Source: JAVVFH01 sp032250585 | GTDB lineage: Bacteria; Pseudomonadota; Gammaproteobacteria; Xanthomonadales; SZUA-36 | Assembly: GCA_032250585.1 (NCBI GenBank) | Contig: JAVVFH010000237.1 | Location: 1-5,403, forward strand | Direction of reading: 5' to 3' | Length of the DNA: 5,403 nucleotides | In this document: in pieces, positions 5,372 through 5,403 of the stretch | Layout: each line of letters opens with the position of its first letter | Position numbering within the stretch: position 1 is the stretch's first letter | Translations under genes and position numbers: made by a program | Notes under the pieces: model-generated | The model's input: only the letters and a program-made list of their open reading frames with translations | Told to the model about the DNA's origin: nothing | Databases searched by the model: none

Positions 5372-5403
5372 AAACAGTTTGGTAAATCGTTCGAAGAATC
5401 ATA

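Overview
The window is high-GC bacterial chromosomal DNA. Its gene content suggests a proteobacterium, most likely a lipid-storing gammaproteobacterium. That guess rests on the style of the two acyltransferases (N-terminal STAPGG and PGDWRQ blocks) and on a DUF1499 membrane protein; nothing in the window fixes the taxon. I see no rRNA, tRNA, CRISPR array, transposase or phage gene.

Layout: (1) 1-52, the probable last 16 codons of a + strand gene cut by the window edge. (2) 77-1825, minus strand, a wax ester synthase/diacylglycerol acyltransferase (WS/DGAT) with an unusual lysine/arginine-rich tail of about 100 residues. (3) 1826-2224, a 399-bp divergent intergenic region with a terminator-like hairpin, a dispersed repeat (copy A) and a possible promoter. 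(4) 2225-3643, plus strand, a second and more diverged WS/DGAT-like protein whose stop codon lies inside another copy of the repeat (copy B). (5) 3644-3742, a short convergent spacer with an inverted repeat. (6) 3743-4459, minus strand, a three-helix membrane protein with a DUF1499 domain. (7) 4460-4714, a divergent spacer. (8) 4715-5140, plus strand, a small exported cupin protein. (9) 5141-5403, non-coding sequence with repeat copy C next to a small hairpin.

The two acyltransferases are recognisable paralogs arranged head to head. They are the only functional theme that can be argued: neutral lipid (wax ester or triacylglycerol) synthesis from acyl-CoA at the cytoplasmic membrane. The first keeps all the family motifs. 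The second keeps the catalytic histidine but departs from consensus at several motifs, so it may have another specificity or a supporting role. The DUF1499 and cupin genes are separately transcribed neighbours with no evident link to lipid storage.

The most notable unexplained signals are the histone-like tail on the first acyltransferase and a family of three same-orientation intergenic repeats (core CGCATAATTCACCAGGG) seen three times in about 3.3 kb.
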